Notes: generated by a model not told the origin, from the letters alone. Shown: positions 52,079-60,998, counted from the stretch's first letter. The stretch is 64,000 nt of DNA from Candidatus Poribacteria bacterium (GCA_028820635.1 JAPPIG010000082.1:104645-168644); one strand, 5' to 3'. A program made the numbers and translations.

Positions 52079-52440
52079 GGCTTACGATATGTGATACGAC
52101 CTCGTGTCAAATCATAAGGTGAGAGCTCAACAGTTACCTTATCCCCAGGTAATATTTTGATAAAGTATTTTCTCATTCTGCCAGAAATATGTGCAAGAAT
52201 CTCATGTTTGTTATCTAATTCCACACGAAACATTGCATTTGGTAAAGGTTCAACAACGACACCTTCTACTTCGATTTTATCTTTTTGAGAAGGTTTGCGT
52301 TCAGTAACGTCATTATCTAAATCGACATCTACAGCTGAATCATCTTGTTGTTTTTTCGGTTGTTGTTTCCGCTTTGAACCTCTTTGTTTTGCAGATCGCC
52401 CCTGCGGCCTCTTCCTATTTCCTGATCGTTTTCGATTCAA
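52075..52440 (-). CDS. infA: translation initiation factor IF-1 with N-terminal basic extension
   Basis: The last 70 residues are a full IF-1 S1-like domain ([54 protein letters not shown]). IF-1 binds the A site of the 30S subunit during initiation. An extra N-terminal segment of about 50 residues is rich in Lys, Arg and Gln ([20 protein letters not shown]), then acidic. The start is a TTG at 52440 with AGGAG 9 bases upstream; no ATG, GTG or TTG occurs in frame between the extension and the domain, so the extension is likely real. It is coupled to the J-domain gene. No ribosomal protein genes are adjacent. Confidence 0.88.
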   Translation of the reverse strand: MNRKRSGNRKRPQGRSAKQRGSKRKQQPKKQQDDSAVDVDLDNDVTERKPSQKDKIEVEGVVVEPLPNAMFRVELDNKHEILAHISGRMRKYFIKILPGDKVTVELSPYDLTRGRITYRKP

Positions 52441-52515
52441 AATATAGTACTCCTTTCTGTTTAAAATAATAGAATTTATAAATCAATTTGTAGGAAATAA
52501 TTATGTTCCTACACA

Positions 52516-53310
52516 TTAAGATTGATCTTCATAACTGAAAGTTTTTCCTGCTTCAAGAACAAGTTCTTGAAAAAAATCTATTGCGAGTTGGAGCTGACTT
52601 TCAGACTCCTCTTTATCGCTACTTGTTGAAACAAAATCTACAGGCATCATATTGCCGCCAACGTCACGTAGTGCAACATAAGCCTTTAGATAAACTTCTG
52701 GGTGGCGTTCCATCACCTTTTGCATCAGTGGTGAAACTTCCGCCTCAAACATACTTACAAAAACCCGTGCAGTGCTAATCTCGGCACGGTACCGTTCAAC
52801 GATAAGTGGCTGGATATGTGTCTCAAAAACCGCCTTCATCTCGCGCGGTGGACCGGGCATCATCATGAGAGTGGATTCCTTGTGAGAAACACTGATACAC
52901 GGTGCCCATCCCGCTGGATTCTGAAGCACTTCCGCTGTTTCTGGCACAGTCGCCATTTTGGTTAGTGCCTCACTCAGCGGATCGTTTTCTGACATCTCGC
53001 GGCGCTTGCGGTATTCTGCGATGGTATCTTCGCTCACAACAGGTTTTGTGCCAATCAGCGATGCTACAACAGCCACCGTCATATCGTCCGGTGTCGGACC
53101 GAGTCCGCCTGTCATTAGGATCAGTGCTGTTTCACGTTCAATTGCAGCACCCAACGCTTCAGTCATCTCATCAAAATCATCGCGGAGCATAGTAACCCTG
53201 CGTAACTCCCCACCGAGTTGGAGTATCTGTTGTGCAATCCAGTGGGCATTCGTATCCTGAATTTGCCCAAGGACTAACTCGGTTCCGATTGAAAACAGTT
53301 CTATCGCCAC
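52516..53310 (-). CDS. CinA-type molybdopterin-binding domain protein (COG1058)
   Basis: A 264-aa protein with the MoaB/MogA-like fold of CinA N-terminal domains. FSIGTELVLGQIQDTNAHWIAQ lies near residues 6-27, and the nucleotide-site motif TGGLGPTPDDMT near residues 67-78. MMMPGPPREMKAVF is a further conserved block. The C-terminal NMN-deamidase domain of full CinA is missing; such short forms act as ADP-ribose or NAD-related pyrophosphatases. AGGAG lies before the ATG. It stands between IF-1 and an interrupted repeat. Function inferred from family. Confidence 0.85.
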   Translation of the reverse strand: MAIELFSIGTELVLGQIQDTNAHWIAQQILQLGGELRRVTMLRDDFDEMTEALGAAIERETALILMTGGLGPTPDDMTVAVVASLIGTKPVVSEDTIAEYRKRREMSENDPLSEALTKMATVPETAEVLQNPAGWAPCISVSHKESTLMMMPGPPREMKAVFETHIQPLIVERYRAEISTARVFVSMFEAEVSPLMQKVMERHPEVYLKAYVALRDVGGNMMPVDFVSTSSDKEESESQLQLAIDFFQELVLEAGKTFSYEDQS

Positions 53311-53386
53311 CTAATTCTCCTAACTATAACGACTTGTGCCAGTTAACAATATGTTTTGTTGGTTTTCACATATATTTGCCTTAGTG

Positions 53387-53455
53387 CTATAAACATATCG
53401 TCCCTACCAAATCAACGCTATGAATACCTTTATGGCATTCAGCGGGACTAAAAAG
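53387..53455. repeat. family D repeat interrupted by a 35-nt hairpin unit
   Basis: ctataaacatatcgtcccta-c and cgggactaaaa flank the insertion. The uninterrupted copy ctataaacatatcgtcccta-cgggactgaa lies at 53472-53502. In it, gtccc-ta-cgggac is a short palindrome, and the unit is inserted next to its centre. Confidence 0.85.
53408..53442. repeat. 35-nt AATCAACG hairpin unit, copy 5
   Basis: caaatcaacg + ctatgaatacc tttat ggcattcag. The stem is imperfect. Confidence 0.8.
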
Positions 53456-53471
53456 TGCTCGTCCGACCTTT

Positions 53472-53502
53472 TCTATAAACATATCGTCCCTACGGGACTG
53501 AA
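53472..53502. repeat. intact family D repeat
   Basis: ctataaacatatcgtcccta-cgggactgaa, the undisturbed counterpart of 53387-53455. The 53311-53589 gap has no gene. Confidence 0.75.
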
Positions 53503-53589
53503 GACTATATAAATATATGATAATGACTTTCAAAACACCTTCTTTTGTGAAATAGGGTTCTACATATAGTTATTTAGCACAACTCGTTA

Positions 53590-54630
53590 TTATAAAACCT
53601 CTTTGAGAAATTCAAATGCACCGACACCGTAAAAACTATGTCCCGCTTCAAATACCTCAAAACCCAATTTATCTTCAGCATGGAAGTGTTTGTAGATTTC
53701 TTTAGCACGTTCTACAGATGCACGTGTAGCCTCAATTGGAAAAATTGTGTCTTCTGTACCAGACTCTACAAACATTGCACGCGGTGCTATTAATCCGGCA
53801 ATATCGTACATCTCCGCATATTGTAGCACATTTGGTATATAATTGTCTACACAATGGCTAATGCTTAAAATACTATCCTTAAATGTATTGAAATATCCGC
53901 TTACAACTGCAGCCTTCACACGTTGGTCAATTGCCGCAGTGAAAAATGAGGTTGTTCCACCTCCAGATATGCCCATTATACCGAGTCGATTGATATCCAC
54001 CTCAGAACGCGTAGCTAAATAATCATACGCACGCATGGCATCGTAAACTCGCCATCCGACCATCGTTTGTCCAAGGAGCAGCGCAGCACCTGCACTCGGT
54101 TGACACGAAGAACTACCGCCGCCTCTTTCACGTGCAACCGCATCTCTCCTATGACCAAAACCAAACTGTTCAATGGCAAGCACAGTATAACCGTATGCTA
54201 AACATTGGAGCGCAAAATCGTTCTGATACCCACCAAATTCCTCACGCATGCTGCCATCTTCTTCAATGCCAACAATGTCGTCTACGCCGCGCCCATGTCC
54301 AGCTAAACAAAGTATTGTCGCGTTTGGTGTAGGAATATCCACGTGTGTTGGTGTGAGGAAATATCCGTAGGTCGTCATATTCGGACGACTCTGAAACAGC
54401 ACTGTTTGACGGATATAGCCTTCGAATTCGTGTATCTCCAAGGTCTCCGGTTGTAGGTCGCACTTTGTTGATGGAAAACCGCCAATTAATTCAATCAGTT
54501 TTTCGCGCAGAACTTGCTGCCATGCTTCCGCTTCAGTGATAGTTGTTGCCCGAAATTCCAATTCGCGTGGTATCTCATCGTATAGCTGATGCGAAAAAGT
54601 TAAGGTGTCTAAGTACTGTTCGTTGTGCAT
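53590..54630 (-). CDS. alpha/beta hydrolase (acetyl-xylan-esterase-like)
   Basis: A 346-aa alpha/beta-hydrolase of the large intracellular esterase type. The nucleophile elbow GISGGGTTSFF, the acid residue in ESGTEDTIFP and the His in EAGHSFYGVG form a complete catalytic triad. The N-terminal 80 residues form a helical cap-like region. The ATG at 54630 is preferred over a GTG at 54639; the ribosome site AAGAAGTG is weak. Sugar ester hydrolysis would suit the glycan-degrading neighbours but is not shown. Family secure, substrate unknown. Confidence 0.83.
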   Translation of the reverse strand: MHNEQYLDTLTFSHQLYDEIPRELEFRATTITEAEAWQQVLREKLIELIGGFPSTKCDLQPETLEIHEFEGYIRQTVLFQSRPNMTTYGYFLTPTHVDIPTPNATILCLAGHGRGVDDIVGIEEDGSMREEFGGYQNDFALQCLAYGYTVLAIEQFGFGHRRDAVARERGGGSSSCQPSAGAALLLGQTMVGWRVYDAMRAYDYLATRSEVDINRLGIMGISGGGTTSFFTAAIDQRVKAAVVSGYFNTFKDSILSISHCVDNYIPNVLQYAEMYDIAGLIAPRAMFVESGTEDTIFPIEATRASVERAKEIYKHFHAEDKLGFEVFEAGHSFYGVGAFEFLKEVL

Positions 54631-54732
54631 CTTTATCACTTCTTTCTAACGGTAAAATCGGGTTTATTGAGCTCTGCTGTCGCTGCCTGCGCGTTTTGGA
54701 ATACCTTTGATAAATTCAACTTGATTGGATTC

Positions 54733-54828
54733 TTATATATCAGATGGAGAAACTGCACCGAGCAAATTGTGGTTTTCCATCAGTTCTACTAAAGGTTGAC
54801 GATAATATTCTTTAGCATTTGGCGACAT
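54733..54828 (-). pseudogene. possible 31-codon remnant downstream of the DUF2806 gene
   Basis: An open stretch in the same frame as the DUF2806 gene begins after its stop codon and can be read through LKILIKWVVMSPNAKEYYRQ to a second stop at 54733. The composition looks protein-like. It may be the tail of an older longer gene or of a lost neighbour. There is no ribosome site and no other support. The rest of 54640-54876 shows nothing. Confidence 0.25.
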
Positions 54829-54876
54829 TACAACCCATTTGATTAATATTTTTAAGTTGGTTGGGACTGAGATTCC

Positions 54877-55722
54877 TTAATAGATTAATTTCATTCTAGG
54901 GAAATCTATGAAATGTTTCCATTTTTCTATTAGAAATTCCATAAATTCTTCAATAGGTAAATTATTGTTTCTTATACTTAAAGATAATTCAGCTCCTATT
55001 TTAGTATATTCTATAAAACCTAACCATATAGTTTGATTTTCAGTCAGTTTTTTCATTGCGATATGCGTATTAAAATATGAAACGTCTTTAATTCCACTAT
55101 TACGTATTCCTCCTGCAACTTTGTTGGTTTTAATTAATTCTATTTCCTCTAAATATTTTAATTTATGTCTATCTATGCCATGTTGAATATAAATATCAGG
55201 TATATTCTGATCAAACGGTATACCTAACGCATCAGGAGTATTTTCTATACAAACATTATCTTCATCATAATAATCTTCTAAAATCATAGGTTGATATAAA
55301 CTATCAGCTATTTGTACTTCAAATTGGCATAATTTACCAAACACTTTTAATTCTGATTTTTCTACTTTTGATAGAAAATCTAATGTTCTTTTACTAATAC
55401 TTCCTTGAGAATCTACTTCACTATTTAGAATTTTTGCCCATATTTGCTGTGTTTGTTCATCAGATATGAGTTTTGATTTTTCATGCCAATATACAAACCA
55501 ATCATCATCTATTTTCTCTTCGATTTTATTATAGCCAGATTGTTGTTTTTGTCTTTGGTCTGCATAATGCTTTATAATTTTGACAGTGTTGTTAATTTGC
55601 CTTCTATTAGTATTTCCTTCTAAACAAGATATGAGTTTACTGTATAAGTCGTTTCCTATATGTTTTATAAAATCATATCCTATATTACTTAGGGTTGACA
55701 TTAATATTTCTTCAGGGGTCAT
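54877..55722 (-). CDS. DUF2806 family protein
   Basis: A 281-aa soluble protein resembling DUF2806. It has an N-terminal helical segment (residues 5-55) and a central DDWFVYWHEKSKLISDEQTQQIWAKILNSE block that is characteristic: W-x-x-x-W...A+IL. This is followed by KRTLDFLSKVEKSELKVFGKLCQFE. The gene is noticeably AT-rich compared with its neighbours, suggesting transfer. AGAGGTG lies 6 bases before the ATG. It lies downstream of a DNA methyltransferase-HNH fusion on the same strand, about 160 bases away. A defence role is possible but unproven. Confidence 0.75.
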   Translation of the reverse strand: MTPEEILMSTLSNIGYDFIKHIGNDLYSKLISCLEGNTNRRQINNTVKIIKHYADQRQKQQSGYNKIEEKIDDDWFVYWHEKSKLISDEQTQQIWAKILNSEVDSQGSISKRTLDFLSKVEKSELKVFGKLCQFEVQIADSLYQPMILEDYYDEDNVCIENTPDALGIPFDQNIPDIYIQHGIDRHKLKYLEEIELIKTNKVAGGIRNSGIKDVSYFNTHIAMKKLTENQTIWLGFIEYTKIGAELSLSIRNNNLPIEEFMEFLIEKWKHFIDFPRMKLIY

Positions 55723-55880
55723 ATATTATACACCTCTTTTTTAGATTTCTTCACAGTATCAATTATGGGTTTAGAAGTAATCTTACTAATTTGCAAATTT
55801 CTGAATCCCAAACTACGAATTGCATTTAGATTGGTAATTTATATTTGCAATAAGTAGTTTCGGTCTTGCAAGAAGTTGAT

Positions 55881-57239
55881 TTATCGTTCTGCCAGCTTTG
55901 CGATCAAATATTCTTGTCCGCGGTTTCCTTTGATTCGGTTGCAATTGCCACAAAGCAATTGAAGGTTGCCAATGTGGTCTGTGCCGCCAACTGACTTTGC
56001 GATGATATGGTCTATTTCCAGATGTTGAGTTTCAAAATGGGTGTTACATCCGTTGCAGTTACCGCTTTGCTCGCCATATAAGGTTGTTTTGTTAGCAGGT
56101 GTGTTGTAAAGTGGTATATTTCCTAAATCCGTACGTTTTGGTATATCAGTGCGATGAATAATGTTCTGAAATAGTCCTTGAGCCTCTTTGATACGATCAA
56201 CAACTAATTCTACTGCTTTTGGTGATATATCAATACCAATCCAATTACGCTGTAATTTATCTGCTGCGACACACGTTGTTGCACATCCACAAAACGGATC
56301 AAAGACAATACTATCTTTGTCACTGGACGCTTTAATGATGCGTTCAAGCAATTTTAAAGGCTTTTGTGTAGGATAACCTGTGCGTTCTTTACCAAGTGCA
56401 GGTGGCACATCTAACCACAAATTGTCAGCTCTTTTACCACCCTTTAACCGTTTCTTACGGTAAACTTTTCCATTTACAAATTCAAGATCGCCTTTTGCAT
56501 CCATCTTTTCTAAAGTAGGACGAGTAACATTCCATCCGCTTGGATGTGGTGGAAAAAAGCCTTTATATTCATAACATTGATTTGGTCTTGCGCCTTGCCC
56601 AGGACTATTGAAAGGTGAACGTCGTGCATACATTCCTTTCTCGTCACGATGTTTAAATGACTTTAAATAATCTTCACTATATGGCACTAAATCACTATCA
56701 ATATCAAATTTACTGTTTGGATATGAATAAAATAGAATATGATCTGTTGTGGGACCGTAACTAATCGGTTTGTGTTGTGTTGTTTTTCCACCCCCATGGA
56801 GTCTTTGCCACACAATTTCATTTCTAAAGTTTTTCTTTCCAAATATTGCGTCCATGAGCAGTTTTAGATAGTGTGACATTGTTGAATCACAATGTAGATA
56901 TATACTCCCATCAGATTTCAGGATACGATGCATTTCAAGCAAACGAGTTGCCATGTAAATTAAGTAAGATTTATCGGAGTCTGTCATTGCTGCTTGAATT
57001 ACGCGATTAACTGTAGGGTATTTTGTCTCAATTAAAACAAGCCATGCAACATCTAAATCACTAAGTGACCATGTATCTTTAAATTCCGCACCTGCTGCTT
57101 GCGATCCGATAGGCGCAGCATAGTTCGCATTGCTATTAAAAGGCGGGTCAAGATATATCAAGTCAATGCATTCAGAATTGATCCCGCGCAGAATGGGCAG
57201 ATTGTCACCCGTAAATATCGTTTTATTCGCTATATTCAT
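55881..57239 (-). CDS. DNA methyltransferase fused to an HNH nuclease
   Basis: A two-domain protein of 452 aa. The methyltransferase part (about residues 1-350) has the catalytic DLIYLDPPFNSNANY near residues 27-41 and the SAM-binding FDPFCGCATTCVAADKLQRNWIGIDIS near residue 313, as in beta-class N4/N6 enzymes. The final 70 residues are an HNH domain with CNGCN, EIDHIIAKSVGGTDHIGNLQLLC and GNCNRIKGNRG. The two activities together could form a one-protein restriction-modification enzyme. The ATG overlaps the DUF1015 stop by 4 bases, and GAGG lies 7 bases upstream. The recognition sequence is unknown. Confidence 0.85.
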   Translation of the reverse strand: MNIANKTIFTGDNLPILRGINSECIDLIYLDPPFNSNANYAAPIGSQAAGAEFKDTWSLSDLDVAWLVLIETKYPTVNRVIQAAMTDSDKSYLIYMATRLLEMHRILKSDGSIYLHCDSTMSHYLKLLMDAIFGKKNFRNEIVWQRLHGGGKTTQHKPISYGPTTDHILFYSYPNSKFDIDSDLVPYSEDYLKSFKHRDEKGMYARRSPFNSPGQGARPNQCYEYKGFFPPHPSGWNVTRPTLEKMDAKGDLEFVNGKVYRKKRLKGGKRADNLWLDVPPALGKERTGYPTQKPLKLLERIIKASSDKDSIVFDPFCGCATTCVAADKLQRNWIGIDISPKAVELVVDRIKEAQGLFQNIIHRTDIPKRTDLGNIPLYNTPANKTTLYGEQSGNCNGCNTHFETQHLEIDHIIAKSVGGTDHIGNLQLLCGNCNRIKGNRGQEYLIAKLAER

Positions 57240-58504
57240 AAAAAAGACCTCAACAAGTTCAAAACAAACCCTGTCGCCATTTTCGGATAGAAATAAGTCG
57301 ATTTCTGCGGCATCACCGATCCTGCCATTGCCACATCCAAAACCTGCTCAACAGGTGTTGGGTTCATCAATAGTGCTACGCGGTCAGAACCCTCTTTCAC
57401 ATGTGCAACAGCATCATCAGCGTAAGCAGTATAACTGATATGGTCTGCTAATGTCTCAACCTTAAACAACTTGCTAATGATGGTATCTTGAACAAGCGTA
57501 ACATCTAATTGTTCTGCAGGCGATGAATGCGGAATTAACATACGATATTTTTTATCAGGCGTATGCATCCCAACAGCAGAAGATTTTCCTTTAAACGTAT
57601 CCAATTTTGCCATCAGGTTTGCGAGGGAATCAATTTCGTGTACCGCAAACACCTCTGGCAATCCAGCAATAGCATGGTTTATCTGTTCAGTCGTGAGATC
57701 GCTAAGCAAGCGGTGAATTGCTAAAACCGCTAATCCGTGTGATTCCATACAGACAAGGTTTACCATCATATAACCGTATCCGAGTGATGTTTCACTTTCA
57801 CCATTCAGCGCCATCTCATCTTTAAATGCCAGAGCGGTCTCATATCTGTGATGTCCATCCGCAATCAGAAGTGGTTTTGATGAGAATAGTTTTTGTATTT
57901 CACGATTGGATTCAGCATTATCTAAACACCACAATTGATGCGTGCTCCCAAAAATTTCAGGGCAATCTATCTGAGGCGCGTTTTCATCTGTGAAACCCTG
58001 CATGACTTGTTCAATCTCACCGTTTGGGTCTTGATAGAGAAGGAATATCGGACTGAGGTTGGCATGACATGTCCGCATAAGATTGAGTCGGTCAATCTTC
58101 GGTCCTGCATGTGTTTTTTCGTGGGGTAGAATAACCTTGTTTTCAAAGGGTTCAAGTTTGACGAGGGCAATTAAAGCGCGGCGTGTATAGTGCTTTCCAT
58201 CGGGCGCATGAAACGACTGATCGTAAATATAATAGTGGGGCGTGGTATCTCGGACGAAGGTATTATCGGAAATCCATCGGTTCATTAAAGTGGCTGCGCG
58301 GGTGTATTGATTATCGTTTTCAGTGTCATCGTCTCGCGGTTGGCTCAATATTAAATGAATGATATTGGCGGCGTGCCGTTTTTCCAAATCAACCCGTTCT
58401 TCAGGTTTTATCACATCATAAGGCGGCGCAATCACATCCACGATTTCTCCCACCTTACCCAGATTGTAGCGTAAACCACGAAACGGAATAACTGTTGTTT
58501 CCAT
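57236..58504 (-). CDS. DUF1015 family protein
   Basis: A 422-aa cytoplasmic protein of the DUF1015 family. The N-terminal PFRGLRYNLGKVGEIVDVIAPPYDVI block (residues about 7-32), LIADGHHRYETALAFKDE (near 213) and a TADHISYTAYADDAV segment near residue 355 are typical. Family members are widespread and often described as HTH-like or serine-kinase-related; this is not settled. AGGAG lies 4 bases before the ATG. The downstream methyltransferase-HNH gene starts inside its stop codon. This is the only obvious reason for the pairing. Confidence 0.88.
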   Translation of the reverse strand: METTVIPFRGLRYNLGKVGEIVDVIAPPYDVIKPEERVDLEKRHAANIIHLILSQPRDDDTENDNQYTRAATLMNRWISDNTFVRDTTPHYYIYDQSFHAPDGKHYTRRALIALVKLEPFENKVILPHEKTHAGPKIDRLNLMRTCHANLSPIFLLYQDPNGEIEQVMQGFTDENAPQIDCPEIFGSTHQLWCLDNAESNREIQKLFSSKPLLIADGHHRYETALAFKDEMALNGESETSLGYGYMMVNLVCMESHGLAVLAIHRLLSDLTTEQINHAIAGLPEVFAVHEIDSLANLMAKLDTFKGKSSAVGMHTPDKKYRMLIPHSSPAEQLDVTLVQDTIISKLFKVETLADHISYTAYADDAVAHVKEGSDRVALLMNPTPVEQVLDVAMAGSVMPQKSTYFYPKMATGFVLNLLRSFL

Positions 58505-58550
58505 AGAACTCCTATCTTTTATGTCGTTTGGAATCTTTGTAAAGGATGCG

Positions 58551-59480
58551 TTAATCCCACAACCTTACGCTAAAATACCTTTCACCAAGGTCATTAAACA
58601 CTGTAACGATAACACCTTCCTGTATCTGTTGTGCGAGTTTGTATGCACCGTAAAGATACCCGCCAGATGATTGTCCAACAAACCAACCTTGCTGGGCAAG
58701 ACGAGTACACATTTCATGCGCGTTCTCTATTGAAGCAGGAATTCGGACATCAATTACGGTCTCATCAAGAATTTCTGGCACAATGTCATCAGGGTCTCCA
58801 AGGGGTTTTAACCCTTCAATTCCAGGGAACACCTCCGGTGCTATAGAACATACCTGTATATCGGGATTGTATTCTTTTAGCCGTCTTCCTACGCCTGTAA
58901 TAGTGCCGCCTGTGCCAACGCCCGCGACAAAATGCGTCAGTTTACCATCTGTCTGCTCCAAGATTTCTACACCTGTTGTATCGTAATGGGCACGCCAGTT
59001 ATTTTCGTTTTCGTATTGGGATTTGAAAAAATACTTATCTGATTGTGCTTCATACCTTCGATCTACTTCTCGTAACGCTTCATCATAGCCAAGGATCGCA
59101 TCGGTATAGATAATCTGAGCACCGTGTGAACTAATACGTTTTATGCGTTCTTCACTGGCGTTGTCTGGAATCACGAGTTCAACTTTATATCCGAGTGCTG
59201 CACCAATCATTGCATAAGCGATCCCCGCATTACCCGATGTAGAATCCAATATAACTTTTTCACGTGTGAGTTCGCCTGAAGCAATCGCCTCAGTTAACAT
59301 CCGTAAAACTGGTCGGTCTTTGATAGAACCACCAGGGTTGTACGTTTCCACTTTCGCGTAGATTTGGACATTCGGGAATTCATTAGCAAAAATATCAATT
59401 TTAGCAAGGGGGGTTTGTCCAATCAGTTGAAGTAGTGGATAGTCTGATAAATTCACTGTTGAACCAGTTTGGGAACTCAT
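58551..59480 (-). CDS. cysM: cysteine synthase family protein (PLP-dependent beta-replacement)
   Basis: A 309-aa fold-type II PLP enzyme that probably forms cysteine from O-acetylserine or O-phosphoserine. The PLP Lys is in NPGGSIKDRPVL near residue 54. The substrate loop is STSGNAGIAYA near 80 and the phosphate cup GVGTGGTITGVG near 183. The NPxGSIKDRP form is closer to CysM than to CysK. The C-terminus is VFNDLGERYFSVRLWD. It lies next to DUF1015 on the same strand with a 46-bp gap. ATP sulfurylase is elsewhere in the window. The exact donor is inferred. Confidence 0.87.
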   Translation of the reverse strand: MSSQTGSTVNLSDYPLLQLIGQTPLAKIDIFANEFPNVQIYAKVETYNPGGSIKDRPVLRMLTEAIASGELTREKVILDSTSGNAGIAYAMIGAALGYKVELVIPDNASEERIKRISSHGAQIIYTDAILGYDEALREVDRRYEAQSDKYFFKSQYENENNWRAHYDTTGVEILEQTDGKLTHFVAGVGTGGTITGVGRRLKEYNPDIQVCSIAPEVFPGIEGLKPLGDPDDIVPEILDETVIDVRIPASIENAHEMCTRLAQQGWFVGQSSGGYLYGAYKLAQQIQEGVIVTVFNDLGERYFSVRLWD

Positions 59481-59524
59481 GTAGCGTTATGTACCCTACC
59501 TTTTTCTTTTATTCCAACTCGCTA

Positions 59525-60136
59525 TCAGGAAGTTGCGAGTCGTTCACATATTAACCGTTTTATGCAAGATTTCGCGGCATCTCCAGTTAATTCTTCATCA
59601 AGGATAGGTTTGACCTCAAATTCTGCGAGTCTCACTGTCGGATTAAGTCCGTGTCGTGGTGGCAACCAATCCCGGAACGTATCAAAAAATGCGCGTTGTG
59701 CTGCACGACCGTTTACGTAAGGAAAATCTGCGGTAACGCGACGAAATCTATCAGGTCCCTTTGCAAGTGCTTCAGTGTGATATTGCTGACAAAACTTTAA
59801 GTATTTTTCTGGTGCATAAGCCAGCGGTATATTCTCTGGATAAAACCTAAATGTCTGTTCTCGGTACCGGGTGAAGTGCTGCAGCTCATCAAACTCAAAG
59901 ATAAAGTTGTAGGGTTCTGGAAAATAGGCATCCGGTGTTAGAAATCCGTCTGCTTTCGTTGATGTGCCCTCCCAGTCTCCCCCAAATTCATTGTAAAGTT
60001 CCATTAGCATATCGTAATAATCGCCAAAATGCTCACGACTCGGTTTGTTACGAAGCCAATCAAACTGCGCGCGTCTTTCTGCTGTTGTCCCTAAAGCCTC
60101 TTCCACAAGTGCGATGATACCGACTTCTAACCGCAT
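59525..60136 (-). CDS. hypothetical protein with an E-x-D-E-x-QH motif
   Basis: A 203-aa protein that I do not assign to a named family. It starts with MRLEVGIIALVEEAL. The central FIFEFDELQHFTRYRE (residues about 77-92) resembles the D/ExDxxQH core of some restriction-fold nucleases such as DUF559, preceded by a possible Asp in LTPDAYFPEP. The rest is charged, with no membrane spans. It lies between a cysteine synthase and a TIM-barrel isomerase gene on the same strand with gaps of 44 and 21 bases, so it is likely part of one transcript. Nuclease activity is a speculation. Confidence 0.65.
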   Translation of the reverse strand: MRLEVGIIALVEEALGTTAERRAQFDWLRNKPSREHFGDYYDMLMELYNEFGGDWEGTSTKADGFLTPDAYFPEPYNFIFEFDELQHFTRYREQTFRFYPENIPLAYAPEKYLKFCQQYHTEALAKGPDRFRRVTADFPYVNGRAAQRAFFDTFRDWLPPRHGLNPTVRLAEFEVKPILDEELTGDAAKSCIKRLICERLATS

Positions 60137-60157
60137 AAACGGAAAAACCGACTCTGT

Positions 60158-60964
60158 CTAAACAGATTCGGTTTCTAAATCTTTTAAGGAACGTTCAGCT
60201 AAAGGTGCTGTTAAGCTTGCAAGGTAGTCTCTGTCACGTTGTAAAGCCTCTAATTTGTTATCACCGTGCACAAATTCTACCTGAATGTAACCATCATAAC
60301 CAGCACCGCTGAGAGTCTCAACGACCTTACTATAGTCAACAACACCCTCCGCGATTGCACATGCTTTTCCATTTTCATCAAAGTTTTGCGCATGCACGTT
60401 CACAACATGAGGCGCGAGACGTTGTGCAGCCGTATGGGGTTCATCTGCGTCATATCGAGCAAGCGGCTGGTAGTAAGTTTTCAGAGAGGGTTGATTCGTA
60501 GTCTCAATTATCTCCAATATACTATCTACTGTGTCTGTCAGATGGTTATTGTGCATCTCCATGCCCAATTTGATGCTTCGGAAATTCGCCCACTGTGCTA
60601 AAGTGACCAACCGAAAAAAGATAAGTCGTTTATCAGCGGGAGCAATGGATTTTGAAGGACCGCCACCTGACCAGATTCTAATCAGATCAGTGCCGAGTTG
60701 GTGTGCAATTTTAAATGCTTCCTCTAAATGCTTTTGGTGGAAAGTCATCAAAGGATCAACGTAGGACCCAAAAGCAGAAATTTCTAATCTTTTTTGTTGT
60801 GCTAAATCGCGGATTTTTTCAATATACGCTTTATCGTATTCCGCTGGCATGTGCGGGGGTTTGCCCCAAACTTCTACGCCATCAAACCCGTTATCTGCCG
60901 CGATATCAATAACCTCTTCCAATGGTTTATCTTGAAAAGCGATGGAGCATAAACCTAATTTCAT
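60158..60964 (-). CDS. sugar phosphate isomerase/epimerase (TIM barrel)
   Basis: A 268-aa xylose-isomerase-like TIM-barrel protein. The start MKLGLCSIAF and FDGVEVWGKPPHMPAEYD are typical of the group. The metal-binding positions are suggested by GMEMHNNHLTDT (Glu/His), NVHAQNF (His) and IQVEFVHGDN (Glu). GGGG lies before the ATG, and the promoter at 60999 is exact. It faces an IS4-type transposase remnant. The hypothetical gene at 59525 follows on the same strand. Distinct in detail from the protein at 23328. The substrate is unknown. Confidence 0.85.
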   Translation of the reverse strand: MKLGLCSIAFQDKPLEEVIDIAADNGFDGVEVWGKPPHMPAEYDKAYIEKIRDLAQQKRLEISAFGSYVDPLMTFHQKHLEEAFKIAHQLGTDLIRIWSGGGPSKSIAPADKRLIFFRLVTLAQWANFRSIKLGMEMHNNHLTDTVDSILEIIETTNQPSLKTYYQPLARYDADEPHTAAQRLAPHVVNVHAQNFDENGKACAIAEGVVDYSKVVETLSGAGYDGYIQVEFVHGDNKLEALQRDRDYLASLTAPLAERSLKDLETESV

Positions 60965-60998
60965 TGTTTTATCCCCATTTGTGTATTTTTATATAGAT

